In this document: one piece after another, positions 11,858 through 19,338 of the stretch | Layout: every line of letters starts with the position of its first letter | Position numbering within the stretch: position 1 is the stretch's first letter | The notes under the pieces: generated by a model | What the model was told of the DNA's origin: nothing | What the model saw: the letters and a program-made list of their open reading frames with translations, nothing else | Database searches by the model: none | Source of the DNA: Dunaliella salina | Taxonomy: Eukaryota > Chlorophyta > Chlorophyceae > Chlamydomonadales > Dunaliellaceae | Assembly: GCA_002284615.2 (NCBI GenBank) | Contig: MU069525.1 | Span: forward strand, 167,832 to 196,252 | Reading direction: 5' to 3' | DNA length: 28,421 nt | Made by a program: the position numbers and the translations under genes

Positions 11858-11932
<75 letters not shown>

Positions 11933-12657
11933 GAGGTGAATGCATTTCTTCATGAGGAAAACAAAAGTACTTGGATGAGCGGTGTTCCTTAGGACATTGA
12001 AAGTTGCATATGTCATGCGCCTAAAGGATGACGGTCGGCATTTAAAAGTATGGCCATTGGGGTTACATATGCTTTGCCTGTCACCCTTGCCCACGAAGCC
12101 AACCCATGACAGCAATATGTATAAGTGCAGGCATGTACGACAACGTACATGACCCCCCTCTGCAACACATGCAGCATCCGCTTACCCATGTGGACCTTGC
12201 AAACATGCACGACAGCTGATATGATCCCCAGTCGCGACACATAAAGGATCCACTTGCCTGCACAGACCTCGCACGCATGCGCAATAACTCATATACTCCC
12301 TCTTTGCAACACATGCCGCTTACCCATGTGGACCTTGCAAACGTGCATGACAACTCAAGTGCTCACCCTTTGCATCATACGTGTGATCTGCTTGCCCACA
12401 TGGACCTCGCAGACATGCACGGCAGCTTATATGCATCACATGCAGAACCCGCTTGCCCGTAAGGACCTCGCAGACATGCACAACAACTGGAACCCNNNNN
12501 NNNNNNNNNNNNNNNNNNNNNNNNNNNNNNNNNNCGACAACTTATATGCCCCCTATTGCAACACATGCAGGACCCACTTGCCCGCATGGACCTCGCAGAC
12601 GTGCCCCACCATCCCTGGATCAGGGCAAATGCGAACCCAGCTGTCCTCAATGTTTAG
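7913..12657 (+). CDS. AUR: Aurora-type serine/threonine protein kinase
   Basis: Mitotic Aurora kinase, which phosphorylates chromatin, spindle and cytokinesis substrates. Exons are 7913-8534, 8980-9096, 11150-11273, 11749-11833 and 12571-12657; all introns are GT-AG and phases join (1, 1, 2, 0), giving 344 residues. Residues 1-74 are a Gln-rich variable tail. The kinase domain starts near 81 with the glycine loop GKGKFGNV (88-95). Then come VALK (Lys110), REIEIQ (Glu129), HRDIKPEN (Asp204) and [10 protein letters not shown] (Asp222). The activation loop [16 protein letters not shown] has Thr236 at the autophosphorylation position. [13 protein letters not shown] and the closing [11 protein letters not shown] follow. 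DFGWSVHAP plus [13 protein letters not shown] is diagnostic of Aurora rather than other AGC-like kinases. The start is set by an in-frame stop one codon upstream. The short C-terminus resembles plant Auroras. Which Aurora subtype it is cannot be told from this. Introns are crowded with repeats (separate entries). No catalytic residue is missing. Confidence 0.95.
9145..9211 (+). pseudogene. Partial tandem copy of Aurora exon 2 within intron 2
   Basis: Sequence 9038-9104, covering the activation-loop half of exon 2 and its donor, is repeated 107 bp downstream. Read in the exon's frame, the copy still gives [19 protein letters not shown], differing from exon 2 by His-Tyr, Arg-Gln and Thr-Ala changes. 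The donor has lost a G (CCCCCAG|TTGTGT instead of CCCCCAG|GTTTGT), and no acceptor of usual form precedes it. It is most likely a non-functional duplicate. Thr236's equivalent is kept, but the later conserved Thr of CGT is Ala. Confidence 0.75.
10035..10150. repeat. 31-bp minisatellite in Aurora intron 2
   Basis: Three near-identical units start at 10035, 10066 and 10097. Each is made of a 17-bp part (CACCAGGTGATGACATG) and a 14-bp part (CACCAGGTGAAATG). The array is flanked on both sides by CTGCAGCAGT(G/T)G, and another CACCAGGTGAT follows at 10140. Each unit contains two CAG|GTGA donor-like strings, so the array is rich in cryptic 5' splice sites. Confidence 0.9.
10370..10618. repeat. 45-49-bp minisatellite in Aurora intron 2
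   Basis: TGCATGCATCCGCACA anchors occur at 10421, 10470, 10515 and 10563 (spacings 49, 45 and 48). Between them lie ATGCCCCCCCAAAA-like and CCACAGCC blocks, and the first and last units share ATGTACCAGCATCCACAGCC. Frames run open on both strands, but only because of the repeat composition. The remainder of intron 2 (9212-10034 and 10619-11149) shows nothing I can name. Confidence 0.9.
11274..11361 (+). repeat. (TG)n tract forming the start of Aurora intron 3
   Basis: An uninterrupted 88-bp GT/TG run begins exactly at the 5' splice site of exon 3 (CGCAG|GTGTGTG). The donor itself is therefore part of the microsatellite, and length changes would leave the donor sequence unchanged. Downstream, 11362-11748 is ordinary intron sequence with no recognised element. 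Confidence 0.95.
11859..11930 (+). repeat. (TG)n tract near the start of Aurora intron 4
   Basis: A 72-bp TG run begins 25 bp after the donor of exon 4 (AAG|GTGAGG). It has the same orientation as the tract in the preceding intron, so the transcript has UG repeats just inside two successive introns. Confidence 0.95.
12130..12613 (+). repeat. Tandem repeat derived from the last Aurora intron/exon junction
   Basis: Units of about 60-72 bp carry an ACATGCAG acceptor-like end, then a (G/A)ACCC(A/G)CTTGCCC...GGACCTCGCAGAC block, then CAACT-ATAT and TTGCAACAC. GGACCT-like anchors lie at 12192, 12264, 12330, 12402, 12463 and 12588. The last anchor is inside the real exon 5, whose first ~40 bases form the final unit. 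The distance 12463 to 12588 (125 bp, including the gap) suits one further hidden unit. Copies 2 to 4 stay in one open frame because their spacings (66 and 72) are multiples of three. Each copy supplies a decoy acceptor of varying quality. Confidence 0.85.
12496..12534. other. Assembly gap (39 N)
   Basis: The only run of undetermined bases in the window. It lies inside the tandem repeat of the last Aurora intron, which suggests that the repeat defeated assembly. The true length of this interval is uncertain. Confidence 0.99.
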
Positions 12658-12998
12658 GCAGCTTGCACTCTCAAGTGTCACACAAGGCGCCATGAACGCA
12701 TGGTTGCTGCATGGCTTGGTTGCCACCATTTCCTGGCATGTGCCAGCAAATGGCTTGCCCCTTGATTGAAGCAGGTCCCTCATAACCTACCACAATTGTC
12801 TTGCATTGATTCTGGCAGTTGGCTAGAAGCCAATGGACAAATAGCTAAAACTTCTGTGTTCAGACCAAGGCTGGGGCGCACACAGCAAGCATGATAGCAG
12901 GGCCGCTTTGAGATGCCTGCAAGCTGTTGATGCTTGCAAGGATCAGGCGGAGGAGCAAAAGAGCTCCAGCTCTGTTATTGTGATCATGCTGATCAAAG

Positions 12999-13001
<3 letters not shown>

Positions 13002-13075
<74 letters not shown>

Positions 13076-13097
13076 TGTGTGCATGTGTGCATGTGTC
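13002..13097 (+). repeat. (TG)n tract downstream of the Aurora gene
   Basis: A pure TG run to about 13070, followed by an imperfect GCGCGTGTGTGCATGTGTGCATGTG tail. It lies about 345 bp after the Aurora stop codon and may be in its 3' UTR or beyond it. 12658-13001 shows nothing else. Confidence 0.95.
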
Positions 13098-13370
13098 CTT
13101 GTCAGAGGTGTGCACGCTCGGGACTGCCTTGCCAAAGCACAGGCTTCAACAATCCTCAAATCCTGGGTGGCTATTTTGGAATGGGCCGAGAAGAGGCAGG
13201 GAATGTGGAGCACATTGACTGCATGGTTGTACAGTATTTCAGTTTTTGACAGTGACATTGTGCATGGTAGGACTCTGACAGTGCCTGTGTTTGGGCTCAC
13301 CTAACACACTCAGAGTCTGAGCCTTCAAGGCTCCTTTCTTTTCCCTCTCCACCACGAGGTATACAGTAAA

Positions 13371-13412
13371 GGTTACATCTCTATAATTTTGGCCGCTCAG
13401 CCTTCTATTGTA
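13371..13412 (+). repeat. Dispersed repeat family 3, copy B (3' half)
   Basis: Shares GGTTACAT and TTTGGCCGCTCAGCCTTCT with the copy at 14190-14245. It ends in TGTAA followed by A-rich sequence. TGTAA is the usual polyadenylation signal of chlorophyte algae, so 13409-13413 is also a possible 3' end of the Aurora transcript, although that would need a ~750-nt 3' UTR. The two readings cannot be separated here. Confidence 0.35.
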
Positions 13413-13434
13413 AAAAAAAATAAAAAAAAGTGCC

Positions 13435-13600
13435 TATCCAGGCTTAAGGCCGCGTGCATGAAGGAAAGGCTCCGTGACCAGTAAGCTAGGCTGGGTAAGG
13501 TAAGGGTACATCGCTATGTATGCCTCAAGTGGACAGCAAGCTAGCAAGGGCCTTTCTGAAGGGCCCTGGAACCTATGTTGGACACAGCTAGCCTCAAGCT
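13435..13600 (+). repeat. Dispersed repeat family 2, copy A
   Basis: Contains GTGCATGAAGGAAAGGCTCC, GACCAGTAAGCTAGG and, about 110 bp later, GGACACAGCTAGCCT. The same two blocks in the same order occur on the minus strand at 16834-16930, and the first block also at 13850-13915. This is a dispersed repeat of unknown class. Confidence 0.45.
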
Positions 13601-13849
13601 ACACATTGGCTAAAAAGAGCCGGGAGCCCCCTTCACCACACATCCACAAGAGGGAGTACCTAATGGGGATCTGGATAATAACATGAATTAAAAGTTTTAT
13701 TTGCTTTTGCAAGAAATGAAAGGTATCCTCAGAACAAGTCTGTTGCCATTTGACAAGGGCCTCAGCTTGATATAACTTCCGTACAATACTTTTACACCTG
13801 GCCGAGGTAATGTATGGATTTCAAAAAAGGAAAAGAAAGAGATACCAGG

Positions 13850-13940
13850 CGAGGCCCAGCTGCTTGCGTCAAGGAAAGGTCCTCTAACCAGAAAGTGAGC
13901 TACGGCCTCACCACCACCGAGGCTCACAGGCCACCCTTGG
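13850..13940 (+). repeat. Dispersed repeat family 2, copy B
   Basis: Matches copy A and the inverted copy through TTGCGTCAAGGAAAGGTCCT, AACCAGAAAG and GGCCTCACCA. The last block is shared with the inverted copy but not with copy A. 13941-14189 holds nothing else recognised. Confidence 0.45.
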
Positions 13941-14189
13941 GTTGTCAGCCGTATGCCTTCTGGCTAGGACTCTGCGCCTTTCGCATTGGGCTACCTTGCC
14001 CGTAGCTCCCCTACCAAAAAGCCATGCATGTGTAGCGTGTGCCTATCGTTTATGATTCTGGCAAGGTCTGCAGAGCAAGGCAGCATAATTGAGCTTAGGT
14101 GAACTTCTTTGCATTATGTGTCCCTCATACTCAGGAGCCCCCCAAGAGCTTGGTCCTGACGCACATAAAGCCATCATAAGGTTTACATA

Positions 14190-14245
14190 AGGTTTACATG
14201 GGGGATTAAGCCTTCAGCCAGTAAGTTTGGCTGCTCAGCCTTCTT
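14190..14245 (+). repeat. Dispersed repeat family 3, copy C
   Basis: Carries GGTTTACATGGGGGATTAAG, CCTTCAGCCAGTAAGTTTGG and CTGCTCAGCCTTCTTAG. This is the most complete of the three copies, matching 7135-7192 through TAAGCCTTCAGCCA and 13371-13412 through GCTCAGCCTTCT. Confidence 0.5.
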
Positions 14246-14381
14246 AGCCAAATAACCAGAGCAAGAGATATGAAGCTGTTTCACTTGTGTAGGCAGAGAA
14301 ACAGACACAGAAACAGAACATAAGGCCATCAACATAGTGCTCTCCACATTCTGTCAGATTGCCGATGCCCCGTCATTCTTA

Positions 14382-14921
14382 ACATGATAACTGAGCGTCA
14401 CAACTTAGCAGAATGATTTTAAAAATGGTTAGCAAAGGCCTTCATGGTTCAAATCTTGTGCAACTGGATGTAGGCAGCGTGGACCGTTTGGCCCAGAATG
14501 ACCTGCACATCCCTGAGCAGGTCTCAAATCGTGTAATACCAAACCACTTCTTCAAGCCCGGAATTCCTGCTCAAGCTAGACGATGGTCCAGCCGCCCTGA
14601 TGCAATCCTGGCCTCCCCTTGCCCCTCTGACCAGACCACCCTCTCGCCTTACTTTGGGTACAGTATGGGGGGCAGCACAGCATCAGCGAGCACCACGTCT
14701 CTGGCCAGGCAACCTCATGAATTGAAGGTGCAAAAGCGTTGTATTCATGTGATAGAAGTCAAATACTGTGGAGGTACAAGGCCTGGTACCCAACAGCAGG
14801 CCTCACAGCAACAACATCGTGGACTCTGCAAGCAGCTCTGAGGTGTGAAGATCAATCTGCATACAATCCAGCTAAGCCTGCCCACATTATTGATTAATTC
14901 AAAAGAACTTATAGGAATTGG
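14382..14921 (+). pseudogene. Decayed LINE C-terminal PD-(D/E)XK-like domain, copy 1
   Basis: After a broken start reading MITERHNLA, a frame runs from 14413 to 14841. It contains ILKMVSKGLHGSNLVQLDVG, then SSRPDAILASPCPSDQ (Pro-Asp at 14596-14601) and CIHVIEVKYCGGTRPG (Glu at 14755, Lys at 14761). PD followed about 50 residues later by ExK in a hydrophobic strand is the PD-(D/E)XK nuclease layout. A frameshift follows and the homology continues as INLHTIQLSL. The matching fragments at 6300 and 16073 show that this is a repeated mobile-element domain rather than a host gene. No complete element surrounds it. Confidence 0.65.
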
Positions 14922-14927
14922 GAAAGG

Positions 14928-15003
14928 CTCTCAAAGAAAAGAAAAGAAAACTACGCAGGCAGTGAAAACACTCCCCACATCAATTAAGCTTAAGGAAAAG
15001 AGG
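14928..15003 (-). repeat. Dispersed repeat family 1, copy D (inverted)
   Basis: Its reverse complement reads CCTCTTTTCCTTAAGCTTAA, TTGATGTGGGGAGTGTTTTC, ACTGCCTGCGTAGTTTTC and TTTTCTTTTCTTTG, matching the block order of the copies at 486 and 4948. It lies just after the LINE-domain fragment, but whether the two belong to one element is unknown. 15004-15744 shows no recognised feature. Confidence 0.55.
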
Positions 15004-15744
15004 ATACCTAGGGCCAAGGCACCGTATATCCCCTTCACCAAGAGAAGATGAGAAAAGGAGTCAATGGGGATCAGGAGGGTTACTGGCAGTAGCTCGTGCC
15101 TGACCTTGTTGATGAGAGTGGAAAGAAGTCGTCTCCAGAGCTCGTCTCTTGCTAACAAGTTTGTAAGCATACTGGACAAAATGAGCATGAAGCTTCAAAG
15201 CAAGCTTGGTGGCCTCGTGTGTGTCAAGACCAAACTCTCAAAGGTCTACCAAAGTTATATGACATGTCCATCCTGAATTAAGAAGTAAAAGTTTGTGCTG
15301 GTCACAATCAGCGTGCATTAAGGAAAGACCAAACCGTCAGTGCTGGCACTAACAGCAAGTCCCACCAAAAAGAGCAAGCAATGGGCGGCCAAAACTAATG
15401 TGGGTCTGGCGGGTTGTTGGCCATCAGTCCAGAAGCGCGCCTCACTCTCTTGTATGCAGTCTGTCCTGGAGCCTCCTCCCCCTAAACCCCATTGCTTGGG
15501 CTGTTGAATTGAAGGCGTGTTTGGTGCTGTTGATTTTTATTTTTAGGTCTTGACAGCATGATAGTGAATTTCAGCAGTTTTGTGAGCCTTTTTTTTTGGC
15601 GAGCCCATTCTTGTTCATGTACAAACTTACCTCAACCAGACGTGCCATCAAAAACAAAAATACTCATCACAGCCAGTGTGCCCTGGAGCCGCAAGCTGCC
15701 AGAAACCCACCAGATCCTCGTTACCTTACCTCTTATCTTCTGGT

Positions 15745-15835
15745 GAGGGAGACTCACGGCTCTTTGAGCCAATGTCACGGTGTCTCCCTCTCCTTAAGTG
15801 ATGTAGGGAGAGTTGTCTGTGCCTAAGTAATTCGT
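15745..15835 (+). repeat. Dispersed repeat family 1, copy C
   Basis: Contains GAGACTCACGGCTCTTTGAG, CCAATGTCACGGTGTCTCCC, TCTCCTTAAGTGATGTAGGG and AGAGTTGTCTGTGCCTAAGT. With 4948-5040 it defines the longer version of the family. A weaker partial copy with GGGGAGTGCTTTTC-CTGTCTAAGTAG lies at 15955-16030. Confidence 0.6.
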
Positions 15836-15875
15836 GTGTTCTAATCTAGTGACCCTTTCAATCCTTTTAGCCCTC

Positions 15876-15920
15876 TTCCTTTCTACTTGCTTCCTTTCTA
15901 CTTGCTTCCTTTCTACTTGC
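15876..15920. repeat. Three exact 15-bp tandem repeats
   Basis: TTCCTTTCTACTTGC occurs three times in a row without a mismatch, at 15876, 15891 and 15906. Perfect identity suggests a recent expansion. Confidence 0.95.
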
Positions 15921-16072
15921 TGCGAGGAAAAGCACAGTGCCTCAGTGATTTCCCTCCTCTTCATTGGGTACGGGGAGTGCTTTTCACTGTCTAAGTAGCT
16001 TTTCTCTTCCTTTGTATTTTTCTTCTATCGCTGTATTCTTTACTTTCCTCCCTCTGTTTTCTTTGCTTTTCC

Positions 16073-16720
16073 GTGCCCTTTGGGTGTACAAACTCAACAA
16101 TGAGCGGGATGCACACCAACAGACACTATGCAGCCCTAAGTCTTTGTTTAAAAGCCCTAAGCAAAGGCCCGTATGACTCATCCCTTATTGGTTTGGATGG
16201 CTGCAGTAACGAGAGACTCCTAAATCAGGGCATACAAGTCCCTGGAAACATATCAAGAGCTATTCCAGACTGGGTTTTCCCTAATGGTACTGGCTCCCCT
16301 GCCCGGCACCAAACCCGCCCTGATGCTATCTTTGTGCGCCCTCTTCCAGGCAGACACACTCACCTTGATCCTTCCAAGATCCCTCCTCAAGACAGGGACA
16401 TACATCTTGTTGAACTTCTGTCCGAACACAAACTCCTCCATCACTCTAGAACGTGCAGTGACCCAACATTCTCACACCATAACCAGGCTCAAAATTCGCA
16501 GCTTAAGAAATCCAAACAAGAAAAACAAAGTGACTTTACACTTCATCTCACTTGGTGTGGCCGGTACCATTTATAATGAGTATACAATTACACCCCTTAT
16601 AGGTCTGGGCCTTACTAAACGAAAAGTCAAATCACTAGCAGCCAAGCTTAGAGACCATGCCATCCAAAGATTAACCACTATCAAAAACACTAGACACGCT
16701 CTTTGCTCTCAAGGGGCTTC
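16073..16720 (+). pseudogene. Decayed LINE C-terminal PD-(D/E)XK-like domain, copy 2
   Basis: One frame gives GCTNSTMSGMHTNRH, then LKALSKGPYDSSLIGLDG, RPDAIFVRPLPG and DIHLVE. After a frameshift the homology continues in another frame with TLERAVTQHSHTITRLK, then VTLHFISLGVAGTIYNEYTI and GLTKRKVKSLAAKLRDHAIQ. This is the most complete of the four fragments and shows the domain order: His-Cys motif, RPD, LVE, then the GVAGTIYN segment and a basic helical tail. The frameshift falls within the catalytic segment, so this copy cannot make an intact domain. Confidence 0.65.
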
Positions 16721-16833
16721 TGAGGGGTTTTGCTGGGCGTGCTGTGGCGGAGGATGGGACAAGGAGAGCCTGGGCGTCCAGAGGCATGGCGAGCAACCCT
16801 CCAGGTCTCCAGTAAATCTGTTTCTTGCTCTCT

Positions 16834-16930
16834 CCTAGGCTAGCTGTGTCTAGTGTAGTTGCTGAGGGCCTTCTGGTGAGGCCTCTAGCTTTCCAGTTAG
16901 TGGACCTTCCCTCATTGCACGAGACCCTGG
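16834..16930 (-). repeat. Dispersed repeat family 2, copy C (inverted)
   Basis: Read on the minus strand it gives GTGCAATGAGGGAAGGTCC, AACTGGAAAGCTAGAGGCC, then TAGACACAGCTAGCCTAGG. It links the two separate blocks of copy A and the GCCTCACCA block of copy B. Confidence 0.5.
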
Positions 16931-17999
16931 CTTGCGTAGACTTTCAATTTTTTCCTCACTTTTATCATTCTTGAGAATTGCAAGCTTTTTATCATGTCCC
17001 TTGGGCCCCGCTTAAATGAAGGCTTTCAGGCTGGAGACAAGCCCAAGTTACAAACTATCCATATCAACCTATCCTTGAATTCTCTTTCAAGAGGAAGAAT
17101 GACTATTGGATCACTCAATTTCAGCATGTACTCTGAATATTTGCATTTTTGATCAAACATCATCTGTCGCGCACAATTTCAATCAGCAGACCACAACAGC
17201 AACATGATTTTTAATTTTCAATTTTTGCAGTCCAAATTTTGTGTGTGTAGCTTTTCTTTGCCAGGTCTGGTTTCAGGCCTCAGTATTTCCGCTCAGCTGC
17301 CCTTGAAGGCGGATATAGCAACATAATCTTACCTTATCACTCAACCTCATTGTCCTTGGTTGCAACCAAACAATTGTTTGAGCTGACCTGGCAAGGTTTC
17401 TTCCTGACTGTGCTTCATTGCCACTAAGCACTGTAACTATAGACAAATGCACGTTTTATCTACCTAATGTGATTCATCTCACAATCTGCCTGGTGACACC
17501 AGCTTGGCAGTCTTGACAGCAGCCTTTGGGCCGATAATCTTATACTAAAAAGTGCTAGCCTAGCTGAAAACTCTGTCCCACCATATCCCTTGTTACCTCT
17601 TAGAAGGTTTAATCCCACTGTTGATTCTCTGACCTTCGGAAGATGGTGAGTGATAAGGGCTGCTGCTTGGAGGCCTCAATTTCAACGTATGTCTGAAAGG
17701 TGCAGATTGGACTCCAGGCCTCGGAGGCCTCAAGTTGGCTTTGGGATCTGGTGCCTCCACAGTAAACCACAAGGTGGATCAACCATTTCTCTGGAGGTTG
17801 ATGGCTACGAGGACCACGGAAGTTGTTGGAATTGCTGTGGATTTTGCTAACGTGCTACCTTTTTCCTCCATGCCCTACTCTCTTCCTCAACAAATAGTTG
17901 GGTGTGGAGATTGATCGCTGAAACCACAAACTATCTATGAAGTGGCAATTGGACATTTGAATTTACATCATCCAAACTACAACAGCAACGACGGCAACT
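16931..17999. other. Stretch with nothing recognised
   Basis: AT-richer DNA before the LINE insertion. Frames are short; one of 66 codons at 17650-17850 shows no family resemblance. I see no exon, RNA gene or clear repeat. Confidence 0.4.
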
Positions 18000-18012
18000 A
18001 ACAGTGCATAAG
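18000..18012 (+). repeat. Left target-site duplication of the long LINE copy
   Basis: AACAGTGCATAAG here recurs exactly at 21569-21581, immediately after the LINE tail. Because the tail ends in AAC, three of the 13 bases could belong to the element, so the duplication is 10-13 bp. Confidence 0.8.
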
Positions 18013-18815
18013 CCCATTACGGGGCTTTGGTGGACTGCCCGACCCTTGAGGCTGCCAGAAGGTGTACATGCAGTGACGTAAATGTGGCTGGTAGATTGCT
18101 TGTTGATATTGCAGCTGCATATGGACTTGTTTTCACGACTGGACGTGTGCAAGGTGATGAAGGCCAGCCCACTTCCTTTGGGTACCGCTCGGACAATAGG
18201 CGGCCTGCCAGGCGGAGCCGGCCTGACCATGTCTTACTATCAACTTACTTATTTAAGTGTGTGCTCAAGTCAAACATTTGTGATCCAGTCCTTGACACTA
18301 CAGACCATGGAAGCATTTCAGTTGTTTTTTGTGTTCCTGATGTTCTTCAAGGTGCTGATTGGACTCCCTCTTTTGAGCATGTGTGTCGGATGGGTCAGTG
18401 TGCAAGCAAAATAAGTTTGAGTTGGAAGCATGAGCGGCAACTTGCTCACGTTGAAGAACTTGAGAGAAGCTTGGAGGTGCCAGTGCAGTTGGAAGCTGCC
18501 CTTGAGGCTGGCAACATAGACACGGCGTGTTTTTGTTTGAGAAGTTGGATCATGCAAGCTGCGAGTGAGCATAATGTGGGCATGTGCAAATTTCAAGGGT
18601 GTGTCTTCAAGAGAACTGAAAAACAAGGGATCAGAGGGCCTGTTTGGTTTGATGAGCAGTGTCGGCTGAGGAGGCGTCTGTTCATTCAAGCTGTGCGAAG
18701 TGGTCAAGCTGTGCATGCCTGTCATTTTTTAAAAAGAGAATATAAGAAACAAACCAGGCGTGCACGGCGTGCTTTTGAGAAGTACCAGAAGGTGGTTTTC
18801 TTGGATATTGACTGA
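18013..18815 (+). pseudogene. LINE endonuclease (EEP/APE fold), C-terminal part
   Basis: The frame opens at the truncation point and runs to a TGA at 18813-18815. GRLLVDIAAAYGLVFTTGRV matches the strand preceding the substrate loop of LINE apurinic-type endonucleases. RRSRPDHVLLSTYLF stands where these enzymes have a Ser-x-Ile-Asp-Tyr-Val-Leu block, and DTTDHGSISV is the terminal Asp-His catalytic block. The N-terminal Asn and Glu metal-binding blocks are missing. The remaining residues form the basic linker leading to the reverse transcriptase. The stop and following frame changes separate it from the next domain; 18816-19338 contains linker remnants in other frames. Confidence 0.75.
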
Positions 18816-19338
18816 AGAGACATAGGCCAGATATCCATGATATGCTGAGGAAGCCAAGGAGCACCCATCAAATTCCTAACACAGCAGAAAGCTGGAGCTC
18901 CTACTTGCACCGTCATTTCAGCTCCGATACAGACAATTGCTCCCCTCCTCTAAGCAGAGCAGCTGCAAATTTGCAAGGCATGGGTAGCTGCCCTGAAAGC
19001 ATACATCACCAGGATCCTCCCTGCACACCAGTGGACCTGTGGGCATACACCCGACTTGTCCAACAGGAAGCAATCCTCACATTCCTGGCCGGCAATCCAG
19101 ACCCATGGGTAGCTGTTCTGAAAGCACGTCCATGGGTAGCTGCCCTGAAAGCACCTACAACCGAAGACCTGGACTATTGGACGGCATCAGCAGATGGGTA
19201 CAATCTGCTCTTGGAGTTGTGCGCGAGTGGCACAAAGGTTGGCTGCTCGCTGGACAGGAGGCTCAGGTGCTACAGTTCGGGATATGGCAGTGGCCTTAGG
19301 GCGGGACAACCCGCCCCCTGAACAACAATTCTGACAAG

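Noticed and set aside
13850..14010. Possible tRNA-like or SINE pol III promoter in the family 2 repeat
   Set aside because: No B-box (GGTTCGANNCC) and no cloverleaf could be found.
14413..14841. 142-codon frame considered as a host gene
   Set aside because: Homologous decayed copies at 6300 and 16073 with broken frames show that it is part of a repeated mobile-element domain.
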